A stretch of DNA of 64,000 nucleotides, taken from Bacteroidota bacterium (GTDB lineage Bacteria > Bacteroidota > Bacteroidia > B-17B0 > Aurantibacillaceae). Positions within the stretch are counted from its first letter, which is position 1. Each line of letters begins with the position of its first letter. The notes beneath the pieces are model-generated. The model made no database searches. It saw only the letters and a list, made by a program, of their open reading frames with translations, and had not been told where the DNA came from. The stretch is taken from contig JADJSH010000037.1 of NCBI GenBank assembly GCA_016711805.1, positions 248,001-312,000 of the forward strand, in the 5' to 3' direction. Made by a program: the position numbers and the translations under genes. Shown here piece by piece: positions 17,451 to 26,056 of this stretch.

Positions 17451-19525
17451 ATGAAAAACTTAAAAAACTAGCACTAACCACTATCGCTATTATGGCGTTT
17501 GTATTTTCTGTGAGCGCACAGAAAAACTATTTAAAGGATGCGGATGTAGCATACGAAAATCATCAATACTTCAATGCTATTGAGCTTTACAAACAAGCTT
17601 ATACCAAAGTAAAGAAAGCGGATGCTAAGTCGAGAATTTTATTTAGAACTGGTGATGCTTACCAACAAATTAATGATTTAAAAGGTGCTGAAACATATTA
17701 CAGCAAGGCTATTAAAGCAAAATATCCTGATCCAATTGCTATTTTAAACTTAGCAGATGTATTAAAAGCTCAACAAAAATACCCAGAAGCTATTGTAGAA
17801 TATAATAACTACAAAAAAGAAATGCCTTCTGATGTTCGTGGAGAAAACGGTGTTAAATCTTGTGAGTTAGCTCAACAATGGAAAGACGCTAAAAACACTC
17901 CTGAAACTCGTTTAAAAGTAGAAAATATGGCTTTATTAAACTCTAAAGAGTCAGATTTTAGCCCTGCTTACTCTGATAAAAAGTACACAACATTAATTTT
18001 TACTTCTACTCGTCAAGGTGCAACGGGATCAATTGATATTACAAATGGTCAAAACCACTCTGATTTATACGAAGCAAAATTAGATAAAAACGGAAAATGG
18101 AGTACACCGGCACCTTTAGCTACAACAATTGTATCTAAAATGAATGAGGCTTCTGTTTCAGTTTCTAAAAAAGGTGATGTGATGTTTATGACTCGTTGCC
18201 CAGAAGCAAAAGGGAAAACTTTAAAATGTCAATTATACGTTTGTAAAAAACAAGGTCCATCTTGGGCAGAACCGGAACCATTACCATTTAATATTGATTC
18301 AGTAGCATTTGCTCACCCTGCAATCAATGTAACTGGAGATGTTTTATATTTTACATCTAAGCTTGCTGGTGGTTACGGTGGAAAAGATATTTGGATGAGT
18401 ACTTATAGCAAAAAAGATAAAGCTTGGGGTCAACCAGTAAACTTAGGGCCAAGCATCAATACTTCTGGTGATGAGATGTATCCATATATGGCTGATGATG
18501 ACAAAACTTTATATTTCTCTTCAAACTATCACTTAGGTATGGGTGGTTTGGATATTTTTAAAGCTGAAAAATCAACAGATGGAAAATTCACTAAAGCTCC
18601 TGAAAATTTAAAATCACCAATGAACTCAGCAGGTGATGATTTCGGTATTATTTTCGAAGGTAAAAAAATCAAAGGTTACTTTACTTCAAACCGTGAAGGT
18701 GGAAAAGGAAGTGATGATATCTACTCTTTCGTTTTACCACCATTAAACTTTAACTTAACAGGTACTGTAGTAAGTGATGAAAATAATGAGCCAGTTCAAA
18801 ATGCTTCTATTCACTTAAAAGGTTCAAACGGAGATATGTTTGAATTCAATACAGGTGCAGATGGAAAATACAACTTTAAGTTAAAAGAAAACACTTCTTA
18901 TGAGGTAACGGTTGCTACAGGCAAAACTACAGCTTCTAAAAGCTTCACTTTAGGATTCTTAGCTAACAAGGATATGGGTAAATTAACTACTGTTGATGAA
19001 AATGAATCTAAAGATTTTGTTAAAGATTTCGCATTAACTCCAGTTAAAGCTGAGATTCGTTTCCCTGCTGTATTATATGACTTAGGAAAAGCGACTTTAC
19101 GTCCTGAATCAAAAGATTCATTAAACTTCTTATATCAAACTTTAATTGATAACCCTACTATTGTTATTGAATTACAATCTCATACGGATAGCCGTGGTTC
19201 TAATACAGCCAATCAAAAATTATCTGAAGAGCGTGCTAAATCTTGTGTAGTTTACTTAAGCGAAGAGAAAAAAATTCCATTAGCTCGTTTAACTTCTAAA
19301 GGTTGGGGTGAAGGAAAATTATTGATTAAAGATGCAGTAATTAATAAAGCAAAAACTAAAGAAGAAAAAACTGCATTACACCAAAAAAATCGTCGTACTG
19401 TATTCCGTATTGTAAACTGGGATTATGTAGATCCAAATGCTCCAAAATCAGACAAACCAGTTTTCAAACCACAAGTAAAAGGTGAAGAAAACTCTGAAGA
19501 AGTAGAAACAAACGAAACAAAATAA
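17451..19525 (+). CDS. porE: PorE-like OmpA-family lipid/peptidoglycan-associated protein (signal peptide frameshifted)
   Basis: Domain order matches T9SS PorE: N-terminal TPR repeats (about 5-130 of the in-frame ORF), a WD40/PD40-like propeller (140-420, with repeated FTSTRQG and YFSSNYH strands), a carboxypeptidase regulatory-like domain (430-520) and a C-terminal OmpA domain (LQSHTDSRGSNTANQKLSEERA). PorE anchors the type IX machinery to peptidoglycan. The intact frame starts at ATG 17492 inside a signal peptide. Adding one A to the run 17462-17467 joins it to ATG 17451 and yields a complete signal sequence MKNLKKLALTTIAIMAFVFS followed by VSAQ. I therefore annotate from 17451. Other Bacteroidota have several paralogues of this architecture, so the symbol is tentative. 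Confidence 0.8.
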
Positions 19526-19533
19526 TTTAAAAC

Positions 19534-19567
19534 AAAAAACCCTCTCAAAAATTTGAGAGGGTTTTTT
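19534..19567 (+). terminator. Rho-independent terminator
   Basis: Perfect 16-bp stem (AAAAAACCCTCTCAAA and its complement) with a 2-nt loop and a T-run, 9 bp after the PorE-like gene. Confidence 0.9.
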
Positions 19568-19663
19568 GTTTTCTATCAATCATCAAATTTTGTTAATTCA
19601 CCGCTAGTTATGCAGTAGCAAGATTAAATAACGTAATTTTGCATAGTATAAAATATAGAAATT

Positions 19664-19882
19664 GTGCGTGATATAGTTTGGACGATAATAGTAATTTGGT
19701 TGATTTGGAAAATATACGATGCCTTTAAAAGCATGTCAAAATCAAAAACACAAGTTCAAGGATTTAACAGCAATACATCCTACCAAAAAGAAGGCGAAGT
19801 AAAGATTGAAAAAAATGTAAATCTTAAATCTCATTTCAATCCAAATGATGGTGAATATGTAGATTACGAAGAGGTAAAATAA
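19664..19882 (+). CDS. DUF4834 family small membrane protein
   Basis: Protein of 72 residues from a GTG start (MRDIVWTIIVIWLIWKIYDAF): one N-terminal membrane helix and a hydrophilic tail ending YVDYEEVK, the pattern of the DUF4834 family found in Bacteroidota. Function unknown. Its TAA overlaps the ATG of the next gene (TAATG), so the two are translationally coupled. Confidence 0.7.
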   Translation: MRDIVWTIIVIWLIWKIYDAFKSMSKSKTQVQGFNSNTSYQKEGEVKIEKNVNLKSHFNPNDGEYVDYEEVK

Positions 19883-20463
19883 TGCAAAAGTCCTTTATAT
19901 ATATACTCTTACTTTGCATGCTTGCATTAAAAAATAATGCTCAAGAAAATCCAACGCCTGCTCCGCCACCTCCACCAATAAACAATCAATCACCAGTTGC
20001 ACCAAAAGACTTTAATAGTTTTAAGGAAAGGCTATATGTAGGTGGTAATGTGGGGGCATGGTTTGGCTCAAGTACTTATGTTAATATTTCTCCTTTGGTA
20101 GGCTGTAAGGTTACAAAAGAACTCTCCTTTGGTGTCACAGGAACATACAACTACTTCAGCCAAACTTATAATGGCCAAAAATTTGTGTCAACCATTTATG
20201 GCGGTGGGGCCTTTGGTAGATACCTAATTTTTGATAATTTTTTTGCGCAAGTTGGTGCGGAAAGATTAAGTGTTTTAGATTATACATCGCCTATACCAAA
20301 TAGCAGGGCTTGGGTTGATAATATTTTAGTAGGCGGCGGTTACCGTCAAAGATTTTCTGATAACGGAAGTTTCGTCGCAGCAATATTTTATAATGTAAAT
20401 CAAACACCTTTATCACCTTATCCAAATCCAATTATTCAAATTGGATTTAATATTGGATTATAA
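19882..20463 (+). CDS. Outer membrane beta-barrel protein
   Basis: Exported protein of 193 residues. A signal peptide (cleavage after NNAQ) is followed by a proline-rich linker (PTPAPPPPPINNQ) and then alternating strands typical of an eight-stranded OmpW/OmpX-like barrel, ending in the strand IIQIGFNIGL. It is coupled to the DUF4834 gene by a TAATG overlap. No specific ligand can be proposed. Confidence 0.7.
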   Translation: MQKSFIYILLLCMLALKNNAQENPTPAPPPPPINNQSPVAPKDFNSFKERLYVGGNVGAWFGSSTYVNISPLVGCKVTKELSFGVTGTYNYFSQTYNGQKFVSTIYGGGAFGRYLIFDNFFAQVGAERLSVLDYTSPIPNSRAWVDNILVGGGYRQRFSDNGSFVAAIFYNVNQTPLSPYPNPIIQIGFNIGL

Positions 20464-20501
20464 GTATATAATCGAAAAATAATTATCATTTTTGTGGTCT
20501 A

Positions 20502-22190
20502 TTACTCTAGTGTTTGTTTCGGCTGATGTCGAAAGTATACATGTCCAGGTGTTGGAATGGTATACAAGTACGCTTGAGGTGCGTATGTCGAAAGACGTGG
20601 GAGTTCGAGTCTCCTCCTGGATACTGAAGGGGACTTTTCATCGGAGGTGTGAAAAGTCCCCTTTTTTGGGTCCTCTAAATCCCTTGATAACTGCCGAATG
20701 AGCGAAAAAATAGGATTAATTTCAGTGGTTCGATATTCGTTATTTTTTGCATCGAACCAAATACCTGCAGGGAAGATTAATTTTTGTAATCTTTGTTTTT
20801 GATAAAAATCCCCGACATCCCACGTTGACGAGGCCTTTAGACTTAATTGCATTGCGAAATTAATAAGTTCAGAAGGGTTCGATAAATTGTAAGCATGTTC
20901 TTCAATCGCTTCTGCAATTTTACTAGCTTCCATTTTAAACTCAGCGTGAAATTTGGTAAATATATCTCTATCAATGTCGCCTAAGGCGTGGCGCTTTTCC
21001 AGATTATAAATCTTTTCTTCAATATCTTTCTTCTTCTTTGCGAGAGAAATCTTCTCACCTACTTTATTATCATTCAATAAATCCCAGGTTAACATGAGTT
21101 GTCTTTTTAATGGAGCGACATATGCACTTGATGAAGAAAATTCAGACAGTAACTCACTAAATTTTTCATGCATCATTTTTTGGCTTCGGTTCACTCCTAC
21201 TCCAGTTTTATTAACCTTATAATAGTATAAGCCTTTTGATTTGACTATGTATCCGGTAAAAACCTCATTGGTTTCATAGTGCCTTACAAATCCCTTTAAT
21301 GGAAGATTATTATCGGCTTTATTGTTCTTTGGCTCTCTTACCCTTCTCGAACGATTAACTTGTAGGAAAAGCTCCTCGCTAATTAATGGTGGATGATTTC
21401 CTTTAACGACTTCTCCCTTTAAAAAATTATGTGATAAATAGCCGATGTAAAAAGGGTTCTTAAAAATCTTGCTCAAAAACTGCTTAAAAGCTTCTATCCC
21501 ATGCTTTTTTAAATAGTCGCTAATCTCATTATAGGAATGGCCCGCTGCTCTCATTTCGAATGCATGTTTAATATGCGGGCCATTAGAATCAATAATGATA
21601 GTTTGTTGCTTTGAATTTGGAGTGTAAGAATATCCCTTCGGACAATTTCCCAACCATTCACCTCTTTTTAGTTTAGCAGTCATCCCATCAATACTCTTTT
21701 GCTTACGAATGTCATTATCATATTTATTAAATACGAAATGAATGTTTTGTTGAAATGCTCCAGAGTGAGTATCTGTATCCATATACTGAGTAGTGGATAG
21801 AATGTTTACTCCTATCTTTTTTAATTCAGAAGAAATGAAAATGGCACTATCGCCAGTTCTACTGAATCGATCTAAACTATATACTATAATGTATGAAATC
21901 TTATTTTCCCCCTTTTGAGCTTTCACAAACTTGAGCATGCGGTTAAATTCCTTTCGCTCGTCACTCTTGGCACTTTCATATGTTCCCCCAAAGTATCCAC
22001 GAACAACGTATCCCTTATCCTGTGCAAATTTATCGCAAGCTGTTCTTTGCCACTCCAAGCTTTTGTTGTTCTCCATTTGTTCCTTTGAAGAAACACGTGT
22101 GTAAACTACTGCACTTAAAAGCATCTCCAACTTATTCTTAAGTGAGATGCCTTTGGCAAAAAGATTAAGAATATCGATATTATCTTTCAT
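20502..22190 (-). CDS. Large serine recombinase (site-specific integrase)
   Basis: Resolvase-type N-terminal catalytic domain with AVVYTRVSSKEQ (nucleophile serine) and YSLDRFSR (arginine pair), a central recombinase domain (KRGEWLGNCPKGYSY), and a C-terminal coiled coil. The zinc-ribbon cysteines of many relatives are not obvious. The frame is open to a start at 22223, but the ATG at 22190 gives MKDNIDILNLF and only a small overlap with the upstream gene. The last 40-odd residues are read through a hairpin and antisense through tRNA-Leu (RRRLELPRLSTYAPQ is tRNA complement), so the C-terminus was probably formed by integration. It catalyses integration and excision of the element to its right. 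Confidence 0.88.
   Translation of the reverse strand: MKDNIDILNLFAKGISLKNKLEMLLSAVVYTRVSSKEQMENNKSLEWQRTACDKFAQDKGYVVRGYFGGTYESAKSDERKEFNRMLKFVKAQKGENKISYIIVYSLDRFSRTGDSAIFISSELKKIGVNILSTTQYMDTDTHSGAFQQNIHFVFNKYDNDIRKQKSIDGMTAKLKRGEWLGNCPKGYSYTPNSKQQTIIIDSNGPHIKHAFEMRAAGHSYNEISDYLKKHGIEAFKQFLSKIFKNPFYIGYLSHNFLKGEVVKGNHPPLISEELFLQVNRSRRVREPKNNKADNNLPLKGFVRHYETNEVFTGYIVKSKGLYYYKVNKTGVGVNRSQKMMHEKFSELLSEFSSSSAYVAPLKRQLMLTWDLLNDNKVGEKISLAKKKKDIEEKIYNLEKRHALGDIDRDIFTKFHAEFKMEASKIAEAIEEHAYNLSNPSELINFAMQLSLKASSTWDVGDFYQKQRLQKLIFPAGIWFDAKNNEYRTTEINPIFSLIRQLSRDLEDPKKGTFHTSDEKSPSVSRRRLELPRLSTYAPQAYLYTIPTPGHVYFRHQPKQTLE
20543..20623 (+). tRNA. tRNA-Leu (GAG)
   Basis: Cloverleaf can be drawn: acceptor arms GTCCAGG and CCTGGAT (one G-U pair), D-arm around TTGGAATGGTATACAA, anticodon arm TACGC-TTGAGGT-GCGTA with anticodon GAG, a long class II variable arm with GTC/GAC pairing, and T-arm with TTCGAGT. 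The length of 81 nt and the long variable arm fit leucine. CCA is not encoded. It marks the left side of an integrated element, whose recombinase gene runs antisense through it. Confidence 0.85.
20627..20667. terminator. Strong hairpin terminator between tRNA-Leu and recombinase body
   Basis: Perfect 14-bp stem AAGGGGACTTTTCA / TGAAAAGTCCCCTT, 9-nt loop, then a T-run on the plus strand, four bases after the tRNA. It terminates tRNA transcription and lies inside the 3' end of the recombinase ORF. Confidence 0.8.
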
Positions 22191-22458
22191 GTTTGTTTCT
22201 TTTATGTTCGGTGAATAATTCAAATAATATTCGTGAATAGCTTTCTAATGATGCAATTGCAGCATAGCCTTCTTTTTCATCTATAGATTCTAAGCCTGGG
22301 TACTGCCTAAGTTCATCTAATGTTAGTCGAGATTGTTTAGCATCATTCGGAATTACAGCCTTATCAACTCTTTGATTTTTGCCAGCGAACTTATCACTAT
22401 AGTAACATAGTATAATTACAAATAGAAAAATAAATTCTAAAATAGTTTCTTTTTTCAT
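22180..22458 (-). CDS. Small membrane-anchored protein of the integrated element
   Basis: Protein of 92 residues with an N-terminal membrane helix (ILEFIFLFVIILCYYS) and a charged C-terminal part (LDELRQYPGLESIDEKEGYAA). Its end overlaps the start of the recombinase gene, so it is probably expressed with it. No family recognised; it might be an accessory factor of the recombinase, but nothing in the sequence proves this. Confidence 0.55.
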   Translation of the reverse strand: MKKETILEFIFLFVIILCYYSDKFAGKNQRVDKAVIPNDAKQSRLTLDELRQYPGLESIDEKEGYAAIASLESYSRILFELFTEHKRNKHER

Positions 22459-22620
22459 GTGGTTATTTTTTTAATAAAAGTACTGCTTACAGGTTTTAGT
22501 AAGAAACTCAGATATTCACAAGACTCAGTATTTACGGGTATTACATAACACTAATGTTAGGTTTTGAACTCCAAAAAATTGACATATTTTTTTTAGTAAA
22601 ATGAAATAACTTACTGAACC

Positions 22621-23118
22621 TTAACCGAAAAATTTCACAGATTTTACAATGAAATCAGCATAGTTTTGGCTTATATATTTTAAAAAGTATGTTGAAAACA
22701 TTTGGTCGTGCTCTAGCACTACTCTGTTATGACCTGTAATTACTGTTTCTCCAATGGGTTGAAATACTAAGGCATTTCTACCTCTCCAAATGCGAGGATT
22801 AAAAGTTCCAGCTATTTCAAAACTTACGGTTTTGTTATTTTTTGTGCCGGCTGCCATTTTTGTTTTTACGGTTATCAATAACCCTTTTATATCTATTTCA
22901 GGAAACGGAGACTTGAACGCTGGTTTGTAGATCAGATTCTTTTTCGGCTCTATCCAAATGTTTGTAGAACCCGTTCCGTCAGTATTAATTTTCCAGTTTT
23001 CATAATCAACATAATAGTTCTTAAGCTGTGGCTTGATTCTAATTTTGTTTATTAAAAATTCCTGATGCATGCCACTAAAAAGCATCATGTAATCTATTTC
23101 TTCCTTATTATTTTTCAT
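22621..23118 (-). CDS. Unrecognised cargo protein of the integrated element
   Basis: Soluble protein of 165 residues with no signal peptide, membrane helix or recognised motif. It is rich in beta-type segments (GLLITVKTKMA, TVSFEIAGTFNPRIWRG). Its ATG overlaps the stop of the upstream gene by four bases (ATGA), so the two form a translationally coupled pair. Function unknown. Confidence 0.55.
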   Translation of the reverse strand: MKNNKEEIDYMMLFSGMHQEFLINKIRIKPQLKNYYVDYENWKINTDGTGSTNIWIEPKKNLIYKPAFKSPFPEIDIKGLLITVKTKMAAGTKNNKTVSFEIAGTFNPRIWRGRNALVFQPIGETVITGHNRVVLEHDQMFSTYFLKYISQNYADFIVKSVKFFG

Positions 23119-23789
23119 ACTAAGATGTTTTCAAGGTTAAATCCTAGACGGAATTTACCGTCATGATACTCATTGAAGTATGATTCAGCCGCACTATCAA
23201 GATAGCTTAATGGCAATTGGGAGGTAGCCGTTATTTTAATAATTTTATCAGCTAAAGCCCAATAATAATATACTCTTTCAGGAGCCTTTTCCATCAAGGC
23301 GTGCAGAGCAGGTAACTCTGTATCTAGAATATCTTGAAAATTGTCGATGCTCATGACCCGTAATTTTTCTATAAATTCAATGGGTTCTCTATTTTGGATT
23401 GTTTCTCTCAACGTGGGTAAGAATATCAAATTTGAAATTTTATGGTCATCATTATCGGCTACAAGAATTTTATCTAGGAATTGATTTGAGGAAACCTCTT
23501 TCTTAAAATACAGTCCAATGCGAATTTTGCTCAATAAATCTCCAGTATTTATTTTTATAGAAAATGCTGTTTCACGAAAGTCATCGCGATTAAGAAAAAT
23601 TCTTTTAGTTTCCTTTTTGTTGTCCATCAATTGAAAGTGAAGATCCACAAACGCCCAATCAAAATTTTCGATGATATTGTTACCTCTTAAAGACAGAGTT
23701 AATCTTAGATTTTCTTCGAACCTATTCTTCGGAGATATTGTTGTAAAAAATCTATTTGATGTAAGTAGAGAAGAGTGTTCTATTTTCAT
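23115..23789 (-). CDS. Unrecognised cargo protein of the integrated element
   Basis: Soluble protein of 224 residues, no motif recognised. The first half looks beta-rich (NLRLTLSLRGNN, WAFVDLHFQLMD), the second half helical. It is the first gene of a two-gene unit that is divergent from an XRE regulator, and the shared promoter region carries a perfect operator-like inverted repeat. Regulated expression of this pair by that regulator is likely. The function is unknown; phage defence or maintenance are possibilities only. Confidence 0.55.
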   Translation of the reverse strand: MKIEHSSLLTSNRFFTTISPKNRFEENLRLTLSLRGNNIIENFDWAFVDLHFQLMDNKKETKRIFLNRDDFRETAFSIKINTGDLLSKIRIGLYFKKEVSSNQFLDKILVADNDDHKISNLIFLPTLRETIQNREPIEFIEKLRVMSIDNFQDILDTELPALHALMEKAPERVYYYWALADKIIKITATSQLPLSYLDSAAESYFNEYHDGKFRLGFNLENILV

Positions 23790-23826
23790 TTGATTTAGTT
23801 TTTGTAAATGTAATTACTTTTACCAA

Positions 23827-23848
23827 AAGTAACCGTATGTGGTTACTT
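23827..23848. promoter_or_regulatory. Operator-like inverted repeat of the XRE regulator
   Basis: Perfect 8-bp arms AAGTAACC and GGTTACTT separated by 6 bp, in the divergent promoter between the XRE gene and the cargo pair. A third half-site variant (AATTACTT) lies at 23812-23819. A -7 element TAACTTTG at 23870-23877 precedes the XRE gene. Confidence 0.6.
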
Positions 23849-23884
23849 AATTTTTTTGCTTTTTTTTGATAACTTTGGAATCAA

Positions 23885-24100
23885 ATGGAGAAAACAACAT
23901 TTACTAAAAAACTAGGTAAGCGTATTTCTAAGCTTCGAGAAGAGCGAAAACTATCCCAAGTGGATCTCGCTAGATTGTGTAACAAGCCTAAACAGAACAT
24001 CAATAGATTAGAGGCGGGGGCAATAAACCCAACAGCATTCTATCTTCATGAGCTATCAAATGCACTAAAGGTACCTATTGAAACACTATTTGATTTTTAG
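23885..24100 (+). CDS. XRE-family helix-turn-helix regulator
   Basis: Protein of 71 residues consisting of one Cro/C1-type DNA-binding domain: RISKLREERKLSQVDLARLC with the recognition helix around NKPKQNINRLEAG and the usual closing LSNALKVPIETLF. It probably represses itself and the divergent cargo genes by binding the inverted repeat just upstream. It is preceded by a TAnnTTTG promoter element. Confidence 0.85.
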   Translation: MEKTTFTKKLGKRISKLREERKLSQVDLARLCNKPKQNINRLEAGAINPTAFYLHELSNALKVPIETLFDF

Positions 24101-24170
24101 AGCACATGAATTAAAAAAAACATTATTGGCCTCGATTTTCGAATTCGTCATTTTTGTATCGGTTAAATGT

Positions 24171-24270
24171 GAAAACCGATGAAATGCGGTGAAGTTTGTT
24201 GAATGCCGTTGAATACCGCTTAATTGTGTTTAACCTTGTTGAAATTCGATTTAAAAAGTTGATTTCGAGT
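24171..24270. repeat. Array of ten degenerate 10-bp repeats
   Basis: Ten consecutive 10-bp units in exact register. Most begin GAA or TAA and several end CCGTT, TTGTT or TCGAT; examples are GAATGCCGTT, GAATACCGCT, TAACCTTGTT and GAAATTCGAT. Less regular copies of TTGAA/GTTAA continue to about 24300 and one occurs before, near 24161. The period equals about one helical turn, so a protein could bind all units on one DNA face. The 62-codon-plus minus frame across it is a by-product of the periodicity. Confidence 0.6.
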
Positions 24271-24334
24271 ATTGAAATTTGTATTGAGGTCGTTAAAAGA
24301 CCACGCTCCATCAAGCAAAAACACAGAAAAGTAC

Positions 24335-24841
24335 TCAATTAAAAGTTTCATTGGTTTGGCGAGTAATATTTTTTATTAAATAAGAGAAGCCTAAAAGGGC
24401 AATTAAATACATGAAAATTTCAGCTGCTATTAATGCATTACATCCGATATCTGTACTTCGTATATTTCTAAAGAATGAATAGGGCGCATTTGGATCAGCT
24501 AAAATTTCAACGTCTTCCTTTCTAAAGCGCCTATGTTTTTTTGCAACCACAATGGCTACAATAATCATAATTATTATAATCACTATAGCGGTAATTGTTT
24601 TTGATTTTACATCTGTTTTTTGGAGTTCGCCGCTTTCCGTTTTGGGAGTTGGATCTTTAAATTTCACTCGATCGTCTTCGGTAAAAACGTTTGCGCGTTT
24701 TAGAATCTTCACTCTTTCTTCTTTAAATTTTTGTTTGCGGATTTCCTCCAATAGATCTGTGGAATCATTTAATGGGTTTAGCTCTTCTATGGTTGAAATA
24801 TCTACTAGTGTAGGTTCTAAATTTGGGGGTAAGTTTTCCAT
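24335..24841 (-). CDS. Two-helix membrane protein of the integrated element
   Basis: Protein of 168 residues: acidic, charged N-terminal part (1-80), a very hydrophobic helix of isoleucine and valine at about 83-100, a basic patch KKHRRFRKED, and a second helix near 135-157 (LIAAEIFMYLIALLGFSYLI). No family recognised. Its start codon directly follows the stop of the upstream zinc-finger-like gene, so the pair is co-expressed. Confidence 0.55.
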   Translation of the reverse strand: MENLPPNLEPTLVDISTIEELNPLNDSTDLLEEIRKQKFKEERVKILKRANVFTEDDRVKFKDPTPKTESGELQKTDVKSKTITAIVIIIIMIIVAIVVAKKHRRFRKEDVEILADPNAPYSFFRNIRSTDIGCNALIAAEIFMYLIALLGFSYLIKNITRQTNETFN

Positions 24842-25228
24842 TTACAAGTTTGTTTTTACAATTGTTAAATTATCATCATCGATTTTAAGTAGTCCTAAAT
24901 TTCCAATTGGCAAGACCGATTTTGTATCATCTTTTTTGTATGGTATTGGTTGTCCAAAAGATTTAAAATCAAGTCCCATTTTGGTAAGCAATTCTGGTTT
25001 TGGCCTTATTTCTCTTTTATCTAGTAGGCATTTCAGAACCATATAGGACCACAATGCTTTTGATGATGCGTTTTTTCCAAGTGCCTTAATGGCTAATTTT
25101 CTTAAATAATTCTTTCGGTTCTTACAGGTGTCTTTGCCATGTTTATGACAACAATCCGCCAACGGACTTATTGCTTCAAAGGATTCCATGCAATCTGGAT
25201 TCTTACAGATTCTGTGACGTTCGAACAT
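24842..25228 (-). CDS. Cys/His-rich (zinc-finger-like) element protein
   Basis: Protein of 128 residues with an N-terminal Cys/His cluster, CKNPDC about residue 8 then DCCHKHGKDTCKNRKNYL, which resembles a treble-clef zinc-binding motif seen in small proteins of mobile elements. The C-terminal half has no recognisable features. It is the first gene of a two-gene unit at the right side of the element. Function unknown; DNA binding is plausible. Confidence 0.55.
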   Translation of the reverse strand: MFERHRICKNPDCMESFEAISPLADCCHKHGKDTCKNRKNYLRKLAIKALGKNASSKALWSYMVLKCLLDKREIRPKPELLTKMGLDFKSFGQPIPYKKDDTKSVLPIGNLGLLKIDDDNLTIVKTNL

Positions 25229-26056
25229 TTTTTTTTAAGATTTATAATTAATACGGAGTAGATGTACAAAGATTTACACTGTAAAATTAATCTATTTATC
25301 AGTGCCAAAGCCTCAAAACCCCCATCAATTAGGGAAGGAGAAGGTTTCACTAAAAACATTTTATTCATTTTTTTTAGTGAAATTCTATAATAGACTGATA
25401 ATCAAAATAATTTTTTCAATTTTTTCAATTTGTTAAATCGGATGAAAAATGAGTGAAATGCAGAGGATCTTGATAAGGAGTATTGTTGAAAATCCGTATT
25501 TAAAGGTTTTAAAGTCATTTACTCCTCCAATAACATTCGCTGCTGAAGAGAGTAGCTGTTTTTCTCAATAATGATAGGATTGGGGGCTAGTGTTAAATCG
25601 GAACCTGTGTAATAAATAGCCTCGTAAACAGTCAATACCTTAGTTAAAATTTTAAAGGCCTTAGAAATCAGTGTTAAAGACTTTTTTTTCGAAGGCTTTG
25701 AATAATAAACTCCAAAAAAACAGTTAAAAAGTTTTATCTAAAAAAAGTGCATTATTTTTTTAGTGTATCTCTTAGATAAATTGACCTTCAGTAATTTAAG
25801 TTTGTAAATTTTTTATAAAAAAAACGCCAACTGTCGGTTCTACATTTATAAAAAATCAATTATTTCCTTTCGTTGTTTTAATCCCAAGTCTTGCAAAGCT
25901 AATAAATCTAATCTATAAGAAATAAATATCATTTTTACTTGTTGTATTGTTTCCTATTTTAATGATTATAATCATAAAATTAACAAATTGATAAAAGTAA
26001 ATTCGTAACGCCATTTCTTCATTTTTATTAATTTTAGGGAAATAAAAGATCTGTTT
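25229..26056. other. Gene-free region at the right side of the integrated element
   Basis: 828 bp without a credible gene. It contains a 12-bp direct repeat (TGTTAAATCGGA at 25432-25443 and 25591-25602), AT-rich inverted repeats near 25733-25780 (TTATCTAA / TTAGATAA), and at its right end the Fnr-type promoter of the next gene. The right attachment site of the element must lie in or near this region, but I cannot identify it. Confidence 0.45.
25962..26005 (+). promoter_or_regulatory. Fnr-type box and promoter of the Crp/Fnr regulator gene
   Basis: Palindrome ATGATTATAATCAT at 25962-25975 and -7 element TAAATTCG (one mismatch to TAnnTTTG) at 25998-26005. Box centre to last -7 base is 36.5 bp, as in the other island promoters, which suggests autoregulation. 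Confidence 0.65.

Noticed and set aside
24171..24270. CRISPR array
   Set aside because: Units are 10 bp, contiguous and degenerate, with no unique spacers and no cas genes.
24123..24338. 71-codon minus-strand frame over the 10-bp repeats
   Set aside because: Its composition follows from the periodic repeats, and there is no motif or coupled neighbour. Treated as repeat DNA.
25432..25602. 12-bp direct repeat TGTTAAATCGGA as attachment sites
   Set aside because: Only 159 bp apart and both on the right side; not found next to the tRNA. Probably chance in AT-rich DNA.
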